From NCBI GenBank assembly GCA_950022295.1, contig OX465600.1:620001-684000 (forward strand): a DNA stretch of 64,000 bases, written 5' to 3'. The notes beneath the pieces were generated by a model. It saw only the letters and a list, made by a program, of their open reading frames with translations, was not told the DNA's origin and ran no database searches. The stretch is from Bromus sterilis. Its lineage: Eukaryota > Streptophyta > Magnoliopsida > Poales > Poaceae. Positions 1 to 9,702 of the stretch are shown one piece after another; the stretch's first letter is position 1, and each line of letters begins with the position of its first letter. Both the position numbers and the translations under genes were made by a program.

Positions 1-2538
1 ACCGAACCGATGAATGATGCCTTGCATGAAGCTGACTGCTGTGGCGGAGTCTTGGGTCTTGATAGGTTTTACTTCTATCCATTTTGTAAACTTGTCTACG
101 GCGACCAAAATGTGGGTGAAGCCATGCTTACCTGTTCGGAGCGGTCCGATCATATCCAGTCCCCAGACTGCAAATGGCCAGGCTAGGGGGATTGTCTTCA
201 GCTCAGAAGCTGGCTTGCGGGGCTGGTTGGCATAAAACTGGTAGCCTTCCCAGTGATCCACGATGTACCGAGCATCGTTGAGGGCGTCGGGCCAGAAGAA
301 ACCAGCTCGGAAAGCTTTTGCCACCAACGTCCGACTTGAGGCATGATGACCACAATCTCCCGAGTGGATGTCTTGTAGGATGCAGCGGCCTTCTTCCTCG
401 GAGATGCATCGCTGCGGGACATGAGTGATGTTGTTCTTGTACAGCTCCCCATTGGTCACCGAGTAGGACTTGGATTTGCGGACGATCTGCTTGGCTTCTA
501 TCTCGTCATTAGGTAACTCATGTTTTTGCAGGTAAGCAAGGATTGGAAGTGTCCACTTGTGGGGAATAACCTCCACATCAAAAACCAGATCCACTACTGC
601 GGGTATATCCTCTTTGTTGGGGATGTTCTTATCAGGCAGCATATCTGGGTCGGCTTCTAGGAAAGGGTCCTCCTTGACTGTCGGGGAATGCAAATGCTCC
701 AAATAAATCCCTGGTGGGATCTGACCCCGAGTGGAACCTAATTTGGCTAGGTCATCTGCTGCCTTATTCTTAGCCCTTGGAATGTGATGGAGCTCGAGCC
801 CATCAAAATTTTTCTCCAGTTTTCTTACTGCTACGCAGTAGGTTGTCATTGCTGGACTTCTGATGTCCCACTCTTTCATTACTTGGTTGATTACCAGGTC
901 TGAGTCTCCGAATACCATAAGTCTCCTGATTTCGAGTGAGATGGCCATTCACATACCGTACAGGAGAGATTCATACTCGGCTTCGTTGTTTGTTGCTGGG
1001 AAATGAATCTGGAGGATGTATCTCATTTCATCCTTTCTTGGTGAGACTAGTACCACCCCTGCCCCTGCGCCCTGTAACATCTTGGATCCATCAAAGAACA
1101 TCGTCCAATGCTCTGGCGTTGGTTGTGGGGGATGCTGGACCTCAATCCACTCGGCCAGGAAGTCCACCAGTGCTTGTGACTTGATTGCTTTTTTGGCTTG
1201 GTAACTGAGGTCAAAGGGCAGTAGGTCCAGACTCCATTTTGTTATTCTGCCTGTTGAGTATCTGTTATTCATAATTTCTTCCAGGGGAGCTTCAGAAACT
1301 ACTATGATGGAATGATCCTGGAAGTAATGTGCGAGCTTCTGAGATGCCAAATAAATTCCCATTGCCAGCTTCTGGTAGTGGCGGTATCTTTGCTTGGATG
1401 GGGTGAGGACTTCGGAGATGTAGTACACTGGTCTTTGTACCTTCTGTGATTTTCCTTCTTCCTCCCTTTCCACCACTATGGCTACGCTGACAACTCGGCT
1501 TGTGGCTGCAATGTATAACAACAACGGCTCTTTTTCTTGGGGCGCTGCCAGGACTGGCCGAGTTGACAGCTGCTTTTTGAGTTCTTCAAACGCCATTTGA
1601 GCTTCCTCTGTCCAGACGAAATTCGGCGATATTTTCATCAGTTGGTAGAGAGGTAAGGCTTTCTCTCCCAATTTGGAGATGAAACGGCTGAGTGCTGCGA
1701 GGCAACTTGTTAACTTTTGGACGTCTCGGAGCTGCTTGGGAGGCTTCATGTTCTGAATTGCCGCGATTTTTTCCGGGTTGGCCTCTATCCCTCGCTCGGA
1801 GACCATGAATCCGAGTAGCTTCCCTGCTGGCACGCCAAAAACGCATTTTTCAGGATTGATCCTGATGCTATAGGCTCGGAGGCTCTGAAAAGTTTCAGCT
1901 AGGTCGGCTAGTAAACTACTTCCTTTAGCCGACTTGATCACAATGTCATCCACATAGACTTCCACGTTTCTGCCGATCTGCCAGATCAGACAATTCTGCA
2001 TCATGCGCTGGTACGTGGCGCCTGTGTTTCTCAGTCCGAATGGCATCGTGACATAACAGAAACATCCGAATGGGGTTATGAATGATGTTTTGAGCTTGTC
2101 TCGTTCGTATAGTCGGATTTGATGGTAACCCGAGTATGCATCGAGGAAACATAATCTCTCGCAACCCGACGTGGAGTCCACAATCTGGTCAATGCGAGGA
2201 AGAGGGAAATGGTCTTTTGGACAAACTTTATTGATATGACGAAAATCAACACAAGTTCTCCAAGATTTATCTTTCTTCGGAACCATTACAGGATTTGCTA
2301 ACCACTCGGAGTGGAAGATTTCCCTAATGAATCCGGCTGCTAACAGTCTAGCTAGCTCCTGCCCGATGGCCTTCCTTTTCTCAGAGGAAAACCGTCGGAG
2401 GGATTCTTTCACCGGTCTTGCTTTTGGATCTACGTGTAACTTGTGCTCGGCCAACTCCCTTGGGACTCCAGGCATATCGGCGGTCTTCCACGCGAAGATG
2501 TCCCAATTCTCACGGAGGAAGTTGACGAGCTCGAGTTC
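1..2538 (-). pseudogene. pol region of the gypsy element (RT, RNase H, second RNase H, integrase), 3' end off-window
   Basis: From 2475 down, the translation shows reverse transcriptase with the YVDD active-site box, then an RNase H domain and a second RNase H-like module starting MFFDGSKMLQGAGAG and carrying the NNEAEYE signature. A TGA at about 947-949 interrupts this module; the frame continues with MAISLEIRRLMVFGDSDLVV, so a CGA to TGA change is likely. The integrase follows: the zinc-binding histidines are present, but the second C-x2-C pair reads W and Y (DHWEGYQFYA), and the first catalytic Asp is in GLDMIGP. Coding potential continues to base 1. Confidence 0.9.
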
Positions 2539-5500
2539 CTATTGGGGATCCAGATCGGTGGCGATGTTGGTGTATTTGTCTTCATCTGTGGGGTGTATCT
2601 GTACCCTCTTGGTCTCTCCGGCCGACTCGAATGAAGATGTCTTCTTTGGCTGCAACAACTCAGACGAGTCGGCGGCTTTTTTGTATTCGGCCAGCTCGAC
2701 CTCAGCCATTTGCTGATCAGCTATCAGGGAGCCCTTCTGTAGCAGTTCTTCGGCTTGCTTGTAGTCTCCTGAGACGGTGATCACGCCGTGCGGGCCGGGC
2801 ATCTTGAGTTTCAGATAGACATAGCAGGGGATGGCCATAAATTTCGCATAGGCCGGCCTTCCGAGTAAAGCGTGGTATGCACTCGGGAAGTCCACTACTT
2901 CAAAGGTGATCTTCTCTTTCCGGAAGTTACTCGGAGTACCGAAGACCACATTGAGGGAGATCATTCCGAGTGAGTACGCCTTTTTCCCCGGGATTATCCC
3001 ATGAAATTCCAGATAGCTTTTGTGGAGCTTGGACATTGGAATATTCATGCTCTTCAGGGTGCTTGCATATAGGATGTTAATTCCACTGCCGCCATCCATC
3101 AAGACATTTCTGATCCTGAAGTTCCTATTCTCTGTTTCCACCAAAGGATCCACGATCAGGGCGTGCCTGCCCGGGTGAGGAATGTGAGGAGGGTGATCCG
3201 ACTGATCAAAGGTGATTGGGACGTCGGCCCACTTCATGTAACTCGGAACCGCCGGAGCTGCCGAGTTGACTTCTCTGAATCTTATCTTTTCTACTCTCTT
3301 CGACTCTCGTCCTGCGAAGATGACCAGCACTCCGTCTTCTCTTGGGAAACCTTCGTTGTCCAGTTCTGGGCTGGGCGCCGTCTTTTTCCCGGTGTCCTTA
3401 TCTTGCTGAGGGTCTGTTCTTGCGTTCTGGGCTGCTCTCTTGATCAGGCGGCACTGCCGAGCTGTATGCTTTGGAATAACCAACTTTCCTTCGGCATCAC
3501 GGGTGGTGTGGAGAGGACAAGGCTGATCCAGAACTTCATCGTCATTGGACGGATTTTTTTGCCGCGGTTGCCACTCCTTCCGTGCTTGACCCTTGCCATG
3601 AAGACCCGAAGCGTTTGCTGCAGCCACCAGCTCTGCGTCCGTTGGGGCGTCTTCTGCCTTTCTCTTGTTGTTGTTTGCGGTCTTCTGCTTCGGGTTCGGC
3701 GCCGAGTTGCCACCTCCTCTATGCTGTTGGTTCTTCTGCCGAATCTCCTCTTCACCATTGGCATACTTGTTCGCTATCTCCATCAGCTTCCCGAGTGAGG
3801 TGATGTGCGGTGATCTGGCCAGCTTGAGACTTAACTCCCTGTACTTGACCCCTTGTTTGAAGGCGTGAATGGCCTGGAACTCGGAGACGCCTTCCACCGA
3901 GTTGTGGAGTGTGATCCACCTCTGGATGTAGTCCCGAGTAGTCTCGGTGTTACCTTGGACGCATAATTGTAGCTCGGTCAAGCCTCCAGGCCTCTTGTAG
4001 GTCCCCTCGAAATTCTTGATGAACACTCTCTCGAGGTCTTCCCAAACCCATATGCTACTCGGGGGGAGCTGATTCAGCCACGCCCGAGCTGAGCCCTCTA
4101 ACATCAACGGCAGGTGCATCATGGCTATCTCGTCACCACCCCCTCCGATTTGCACGGCTATTCTGTAATCATCCAGCCATGTCTGGGGTTTAGTGTTGGA
4201 AATATGCCCTAGAGGCAATAATAAAATGTTATTATATATATATTTCCACGTTCGTAATTAATGTTTATATTTCTGTGCTATAATTGCAATGACCCTGACT
4301 GTGAGATTCAGAAGAAAACTCATTTGCATGTGTGGAAATGTAAACACCAAGAGTTCCTGGTTTAGCCTCTAAGACCAGCTCATGTGCTAACTGATGATTA
4401 CGTTTTCTTAATCATGGACATTGTTCTTGTAACAAGGATGTCAGTAGCAATGGGAACATATTGTTAGCAGAACAATGATGTTGAACCGACCCCAGTATTG
4501 AATGATATACTTAGAGATCACATCGTAACTACGTTATAAGTCATATCATGAAATGTTATCATATACGTAATTCCTTAGACCATGAGAGTATCGAGTTGCT
4601 TCACACAGGAAGACATGCTTTGGTTCTTAGATGAATCCTCCCGTAAATGGGAAGTAGTAAAATAAGTTCTGGGTATGTCAGATGGTGTGGCTAGTGACTG
4701 TGATAGTTCAAGAATGGGATTTTCTCCTTCACGATGAAGAAGATATTCACTTCGGGTCCACTCGGTATGAAGGTATCCATTATAGTCTGGCCAGACGCAT
4801 TGTGATTCAGTCACGGGGATATCGGAATACGATAACGAGAAAAGGGACAAACGAGCAAAGAGGATAACGAGTGGCTTGTGTTCAAAAGTTGTTACACATG
4901 GGTGCCAAACTTCTCTCCTCTAACTTTGTCATATATCGCGAAGCAAAGGGAATGGTACATGACTAAACATAATGGTTCACTCGAAGTTTCTTCGTGTATG
5001 TGCGGGAGTCAACATGGGTGTCCATGGTTCCGCTGTTGATTATTGGCTATTGACAAAAGGCTGTTGACCTATGTCCGGAAGATGTTCTGAGTCATGTCCG
5101 CATTATACCGAACCTATTGGGTCACACACTTAACTAGCAGTAGTCTGTTAGAATACTAGTATAGTAGAAGGTTTAGTGGAAGCAAAGCAGAATAGTTCAT
5201 ACGGGTACCGGAAGTAGTTCCGGAGATTTATGGAATTGTTCATAAGGGCACCAGAAGTAGTTCTGGGTATTTAAGGTTATGTCTGGATCACTCTGGAGTA
5301 GTCCCAGGTGGTTCCCGAACATATGAGAATGGTACTGGGGAAGTCCTAGATCAACCGGAATAGTTTCCGGATAATCGCTGGGCGTCCTGACAACCTTCGC
5401 GGTCATCGGGTGGCTTAAACTGTAACTCGGATGGTCTTGGAAACTATCCGGATGGCTCCGAAACGTCCGAGAACGGTCTTGGAAGGTCCTGGAAGTGCTC

Positions 5501-5543
5501 CAGAAGTGTCTGGAATGTCCCGAAACGGTCCCGGTATGTCCTG

Positions 5544-5591
5544 GAAGGTCCTGGAAGCTTCTAGAAGGTCATGGAAGGTTCCGGAAGGTTC
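5544..5591 (+). promoter_or_regulatory. Phased GAA/TTC array resembling an extended heat shock element
   Basis: Units spaced exactly five bases apart read GAA at 5544, 5554, 5564, 5574 and 5584 and TTC at 5559, 5579 and 5589; only the 5549 and 5569 units are imperfect (TCC, TCA). This gives eight perfect units in the alternating nGAAnnTTCn arrangement that heat shock factors bind as trimers. It sits about 240 bp upstream of the LTR TATA box. It is part of a degenerate 10-bp repeat covering about 5461-5600, so it could be a by-product of the minisatellite; function is inferred only. Confidence 0.5.
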
Positions 5592-5829
5592 CGGGCAGTA
5601 CCACCCACTCCCTTGCGCCCCTGGCCTTGGGGGGCAAGCCACCTAGGCTGCCCTGGCCGGCCAAGGGGGTGGGGGCGCACCAAGGGGAGGGAATCCTCCT
5701 CCAGGTGGAAATACCAAAACACATTATGGCAGGTTTCCGGTGGGAAGGTGTGGGAAGGTTTGGAAGGCTTGGGAGTCCAAGTTGGACTCCCAATCCTCCT
5801 TGGGCTGCGCCCTAGACCTCCTGGCCACC

Positions 5830-5836
5830 TATATAA
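5830..5836 (+). promoter_or_regulatory. TATA box of the copia solo LTR
   Basis: TATATAA lies in the last quarter of the LTR, followed by a purine-rich leader, as expected for the U3/R promoter of a copia LTR. It would direct transcription towards the plus side, antisense to the gypsy element. Confidence 0.6.
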
Positions 5837-7797
5837 GGTGAGCCAGGGGGAGGGGGAGAAACACACAAGCAATCCCCAAGGCCTATGCGCCACCCTCCCT
5901 CCTCTAAACCCCGTTGCTCCACTTTTAGACCCCGGTTTAGACGCTGTTCTAGATCGGAATCCGGTAGGGTTTTCTCCCTCTAGTTTTCTCGGTGGCGTTC
6001 ATCTCTGGACGGCGGAGCGCTGCTGGATTGCTGCTACGGGATGTGTGGATACTAATGGAGGGGTCGTACCTTCGACCCTTCTTCGAGGAGCTTGTTCATG
6101 GGACTTGTTCGTGGGATTGATCGAGGGACTGTTCGTGGGAGAACTTGCGAGATCTACTTCCACTACGTCCACGAGCTTCACCAACTCTACTTCCGCTACA
6201 TCGGTTGGTGAGCCATGACCTAAAACCTTGTATGCAATCTTCTTGGATGATCTTGGGTTCTTGATTCGTAGGCCGAAATTTTTTGTTTTCTACTACGTTT
6301 CCCAACATTTAGCATCACCTCGGTATTTATCCACCCCTTGAGATATCCTGAAGTGAGGCGGAATAGGGTAGATCGAATCCTTTCACTGAAACAAACCGGC
6401 CATGTGGCCATCGAGGGCCGAGCCTGCTCCTGACGATGAGTTCTGGCTCGGTCGACTCGGCTCTGTACAAGATGACTGCGGGCGTCGTCTTCAACATCAA
6501 GATAACGGTCGTCCCGGTGCCGAGGGAACTCCTCTCTCCGCGGTGCGGGCCGACCCGTCCCACGGGCCTCTGTCCTCCTGAGATCTTCATGCCGATACTG
6601 CTCTTGGCGATGATCTCCTCGGGGTTCATCTCTGCGGCGAGGCGAATTGTTCTTGTTCCTCCGGGCTTCCCCATAGGGCGTGTGTACTGACAGTGACGTC
6701 CTTGCGGGGGGAACTTGGGAATGGATCCACTGCTGTGATTGAGTGACAGCAGCGTTTTGATCGACTGCGGTTTGTAACAAAAATGCCAGGTGTTGAATCT
6801 CTTCTGCTGCCGATCCACTGGGTTGTAGATAATTTGCAATCCGAGTTTCCGCTATGAGATTTTCTACTGGGGTGCCCATAGCTCGGAAAGGCTCTCGACC
6901 TAGGCCCCGCAGTTGACGACTCGTTCTGCTTTGTCTGAGCCGAGCTACCTCCCGAGCTTGACGCTCGAGAGTATTTTCTAGCTCGGCCAGGCGTTCTCGC
7001 TCAGCCAAATTGGTTAATCTGGCTGCCTCCAGGCCTCACCCTTTTGGAGTGCTTGTGTCAATGGGGGTGTTTAGCAGTCGCTCGGCCGCTTCTGCTTCTT
7101 CCCGCTCTTCCCGAGTAAGGGGGCGGGGTTGCCGACTCGACTCTTCGAGCTCCAACCTTCGGAAAGCGGAAACACGTCGGGTCGGCTCCCGAGTGCCAGC
7201 CCTGGATGGGCTGTTCGCTTCATCTCGAGCGTGAGTGTCCCGAGCTGGCGATGGCTGAGAGGGCGGAGTCTCAGCCATGCACACTTCTGCAACCGCGACT
7301 GGGGCGTCACTGCTGCCTTCTTGCTCGGCACCTGACTCAGGGTCAGATGCCGCCATGCCTTCTTCTTCAACCAAGTCGAACAGAGGCAAGAGAGATGTTG
7401 TGGAGCCTTCTCTTGCGATCAGTTCATCCAGGGCCTTGTGGGCTGACTCCACCGAGTCGATGACTGCCACCTGCTGGACCTTGACCGATTTTCCGCGATG
7501 GTGAGCGCGCGGGCAGCCCGAACGCTTCTTCTTGTGGCAGACAGATAACAGCGCGGACGCTTGGCGATGGGCCGACAGCTGGAGGCGCAGGGCCCCCGAC
7601 TCGTCAGCTCGGAAGTGAACGCTGCCTCTTGAGGGCAGCAATTGTGCCTGGAGCGGAGAATCCACCAACCAGGCCGAATCATCAGCTATGAAAGCTAACG
7701 ATCCGAAACGGAAAACCTCTCCGACGATGAGCTCGAAGCCGCGAATCAACGAAGAGGATGAGAAAAACGCCATCTCTACGATGGCTGATCAACTCCG

Positions 7798-7814
7798 CCC
7801 CACGGTGGGCGCCA
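7798..7814 (-). other. Primer binding site of the gypsy element
   Basis: On the minus strand the sequence TGGCGCCCACCGTGGGG starts two bases after the LTR end. A TGGCGCC start just inside the 5' LTR is the usual tRNA primer site form in plant gypsy elements. Its position fixes the LTR boundary at 7817. Confidence 0.75.
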
Positions 7815-7816
7815 AC

Positions 7817-8443
7817 TGTCGTGGATATAAATCTGACAATAGATGTAGGGGTATGAAAGGAGCTAAATGAATCTGTACGCAGAGAGGGTTGACACAAAGG
7901 GATTATACAGGTTAGGCCTCTTCGTGGAGATAAAAACCTTAATCCTGTCCCAGGTTGACTGGGGTGTTCTTTCTTCAGAAATACTGAGAGTATAATGTGT
8001 TGCGCGTGCCCATGCCGAAGGGGAGGGGGTGGCTTATGTAGAGTGCGCCCCTGCCTCCTTAATACCTTGGCTTAAATTGGTCTTAATTACAGGATTAAAT
8101 ACGTACTTAAATACAAAACGGTCTGCCCATTACTACTAATAAAAGAGGAGAAAACGCCTGCAGCATTAAATGCCTCCCGTCCGTTGCGTTTCCCATCTTC
8201 CGAGTAGGGGGGCCTCGCCGATTACTTCCGAGTATCGGTCTACTCGGATCTTGCTGGGCTTCCGAGTAGTTGCGTACTCGGAAGCGACTCCTGGTCTCCG
8301 AATAACATGTTACTCGGAGACTGCCAATGCTTCGTGTTTTTTGTTGGTCTTATTTTGCTTGATGTGCTTTGGGGAAACCCAGGGCTTAAGGATATCCCTG
8401 GGTTTCCCTCGCCTAGGGGTATGCCTTTAGTATTACCACGACA
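7817..8443 (-). repeat. 5' LTR of the gypsy element (627 bp)
   Basis: The block begins TGTCGTGG and ends CCACGACA, an 8-bp perfect inverted terminal repeat, and lies immediately next to the primer binding site. The gypsy gag reads away from it on the minus strand, so this is the 5' LTR. The U3 half (about 8199-8322) has six copies of the motif CCGAGTA or its complement. The base pairs following the LTR (GTGTC) would be the target duplication, but the other copy is out of the window. Confidence 0.85.
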
Positions 8444-9406
8444 GTGTCGCCATCGCTCGCACCATCGCCGCTGTTGCCTGCGCCATGGTCGTCGCCGTTC
8501 GCGCCATTCGTCGCCGCGGCCGCCTGAGTCACGACATCGCCGCCGCGCCGCCACACACAGACGACCTTGCCCCTCGCGCCGCCGGCCGCCGCCGGCCGGC
8601 GGCAACCATCCCGGCGAAGGTTTTCAACGTTCACACCGGAGAAGCTGCAACCGTTAACAAAAATGCTGCGACCGTCGTTCAGAAAAGCTACAACTGGTGG
8701 TTAAAAAGGCTACAACCAACGACGATATTTGCTGGACCGACGACCACCACAGAAAAAAGCTGCAACTAACGTAAAAAAGCTGCAAGCGAAGAAAAAAAAA
8801 GCTACAACGAGTGGAGTGGTTTTGCTGCAATAAAATATCTGGGGAATATCTGAAGATTTTTTTTTACGCACAATGTTGCAACCGTTTAAATTTTTCTTCC
8901 ACCGTTGTGTGTTTTTGCTACAACGAAAAAATTATAAAGTGATTAGCGACGGCCATTGTTGAGGAAATCGTTAACTGGTACCTGCTCGGCTGGCAAGCGA
9001 GTAGGAGATTAATAGGCTAATCAGAAAGTTAATCGGCGAGTTAATCAATTAATCGGAAGAATAATCGGTTTATCGGCTACTCGGTGACCTTATGAGTAGA
9101 GATTAATCGGCAAGTTAACTGGTTAATCGGACGAATTCTTGAACAGTGGCGACGGCAGATTATGTTTTTGTTGCAACCCACAGGAAAAAAAATGCTACCA
9201 CCAGCGATTAAAATTTGCTGCCACCATTTTTTTCTGCAAAAAGCACAAAAATAAAAAAATTTTTGCATCCGTATACCAAATAAGTTGCAAATGTACCGCA
9301 AATGTTACAAGAATGTGGAGAGATACGCAGCGATCTTATCCGTCGAATCGCCGAAATCGTACGCAGCGCAGGATTTTTGCCGGTCAACCGGCGCAGATCA
9401 CTGCCC
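8444..9406 (-). mobile_element. Mutator-like repeat, copy A (truncated at the gypsy LTR)
   Basis: This segment is the inverted, diverged counterpart of 14799-15870. Shared landmarks in the same order are a terminal GGCAGTGAT block (9398-9406), a CCGGTCaACCGG palindrome, a subterminal stretch rich in TTGCAACAAAA/TGCTACAAC words, an AAATCGCTGGTGGTAGCA-like core and the word GGTTGCAACATTGTGCGTAA. The inner part (8450-8640) is GC-rich and does not obviously match the GC-rich part of copy B, as when related elements carry different captured DNA. Its left end is cut by the gypsy LTR. Class assignment is inferred from copy B. Confidence 0.65.
8954..9148. mobile_element. hAT-like MITE, 195 bp, TSD GCGACGGC
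   Basis: The insert begins CATTGTTGAGG and ends CTTGAACAGTG, imperfect inverted termini (8 of 11 positions pair), and is flanked on both sides by GCGACGGC (8946-8953 and 9149-9156). Eight-base duplications and CA..TG ends are hallmarks of hAT elements. The sister repeat copy B lacks the insert at the same place (around 15083), giving an independent empty site. The interior is a degenerate array of TTAATCGG words. Confidence 0.75.
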
Positions 9407-9623
9407 TTTTATGATTTAGAAGAAACCTTTTTAGACACGAATCCCTATAGAATGACTAACGGCGAGATAGCAATGGGGGTCAGTTTCGGAAAACCCCTAT
9501 GATTTTTTTAGGCAAGTGCTGTGCTGGGCCATAATAATATATAAGTACTTGTTGGCTGTTGCAGAGAGGACGACGGAGACGGAGACGGAGGCGGACACTG
9601 ACCGATCGAGCCTCTGGTGAGTC

Positions 9624-9630
9624 TATATAA
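9624..9630 (+). promoter_or_regulatory. Probable TATA box of the DUF6598 gene
   Basis: TATATAA lies 73 bp before the start codon at 9703, leaving a leader of about 45 bases if transcription begins some 30 bases downstream. No other gene begins here. Confidence 0.5.
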
Positions 9631-9702
9631 CCACCATCGCAACCCGTCCGCTTGGTTGAAACCCTAGGCGCGGAGTCGAGTGGAGAGATACGAAGGAGGA
9701 AG

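Larger units (their letters stand above)
4194..6307 (+). mobile_element. Copia solo LTR (BARE/WIS/Angela-like), 2114 bp, TSD TTTAG
   Basis: Starts TGTTGGAAATATGCCC and ends CCCAACA, with TGTTGG/CCAACA terminal inverted repeats. The five bases TTTAG occur directly before (4189-4193) and after (6308-6312), a perfect target-site duplication inside the gypsy gag gene. The first 30 bases match the LTR start that I know from the BARE/WIS/Angela copia group. There is no internal domain, primer site or second LTR, so it arose by LTR-LTR recombination. A TATA box at 5830 sets the sense strand as plus. At 2.1 kb it is longer than the roughly 1.8-kb LTRs of BARE-1. Confidence 0.93.
2539..7773 (-). pseudogene. 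gag-protease region of the gypsy element, interrupted by a solo LTR
   Basis: The ATG at 7773 begins the gag reading frame (MAFFSSSSLIRGFEL). It runs to an in-frame TGA at 7034-7036 (probably CGA to TGA, as frame and sequence continue as GLEAARLTNLAERER), then to about 6370 where one base is missing in a C run; past that point the frame giving PIPPHFRISQGVDKYRGDAK is continuous with KPQTWLDDY on the far side of the solo LTR. The core gag, a histidine/cysteine knuckle-like segment (HTARQC) and the protease motif MDGGSGINILY follow. The frame ends in TAG near 2536, just before the reverse transcriptase. At least four independent lesions mean it is dead. Confidence 0.88.
1..8443 (-). mobile_element. 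Ty3/gypsy LTR retrotransposon, Tat lineage, 5' portion, decayed
   Basis: In minus orientation the order is 5' LTR (7817-8443), primer binding site, gag with protease, reverse transcriptase, RNase H, a second RNase H-like domain, then integrase running off the window edge. The gag-first order, the extra RNase H after the normal one and the GGCGCC-type primer site fit the Tat group of plant gypsy elements (established knowledge). The copy cannot be autonomous: gag has an in-frame TGA near 7034, a one-base frameshift near 6370 and a 2.1-kb solo LTR inserted at 4193/4194; pol has a TAG near 2536 and a TGA near 947. The 3' LTR lies outside the window. The element is inserted in, or abuts, a Mutator-like repeat at 8444. 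Confidence 0.93.

Noticed and set aside
5461..5600. Possible CRISPR-like repeat array
   Set aside because: Ten-base repeats without spacers in a plant LTR; not a CRISPR array.
5571..6218. 215-codon open frame on the plus strand in the copia LTR
   Set aside because: Lies across the minisatellite and LTR promoter; composition-driven, no domain, and the element is a solo LTR.
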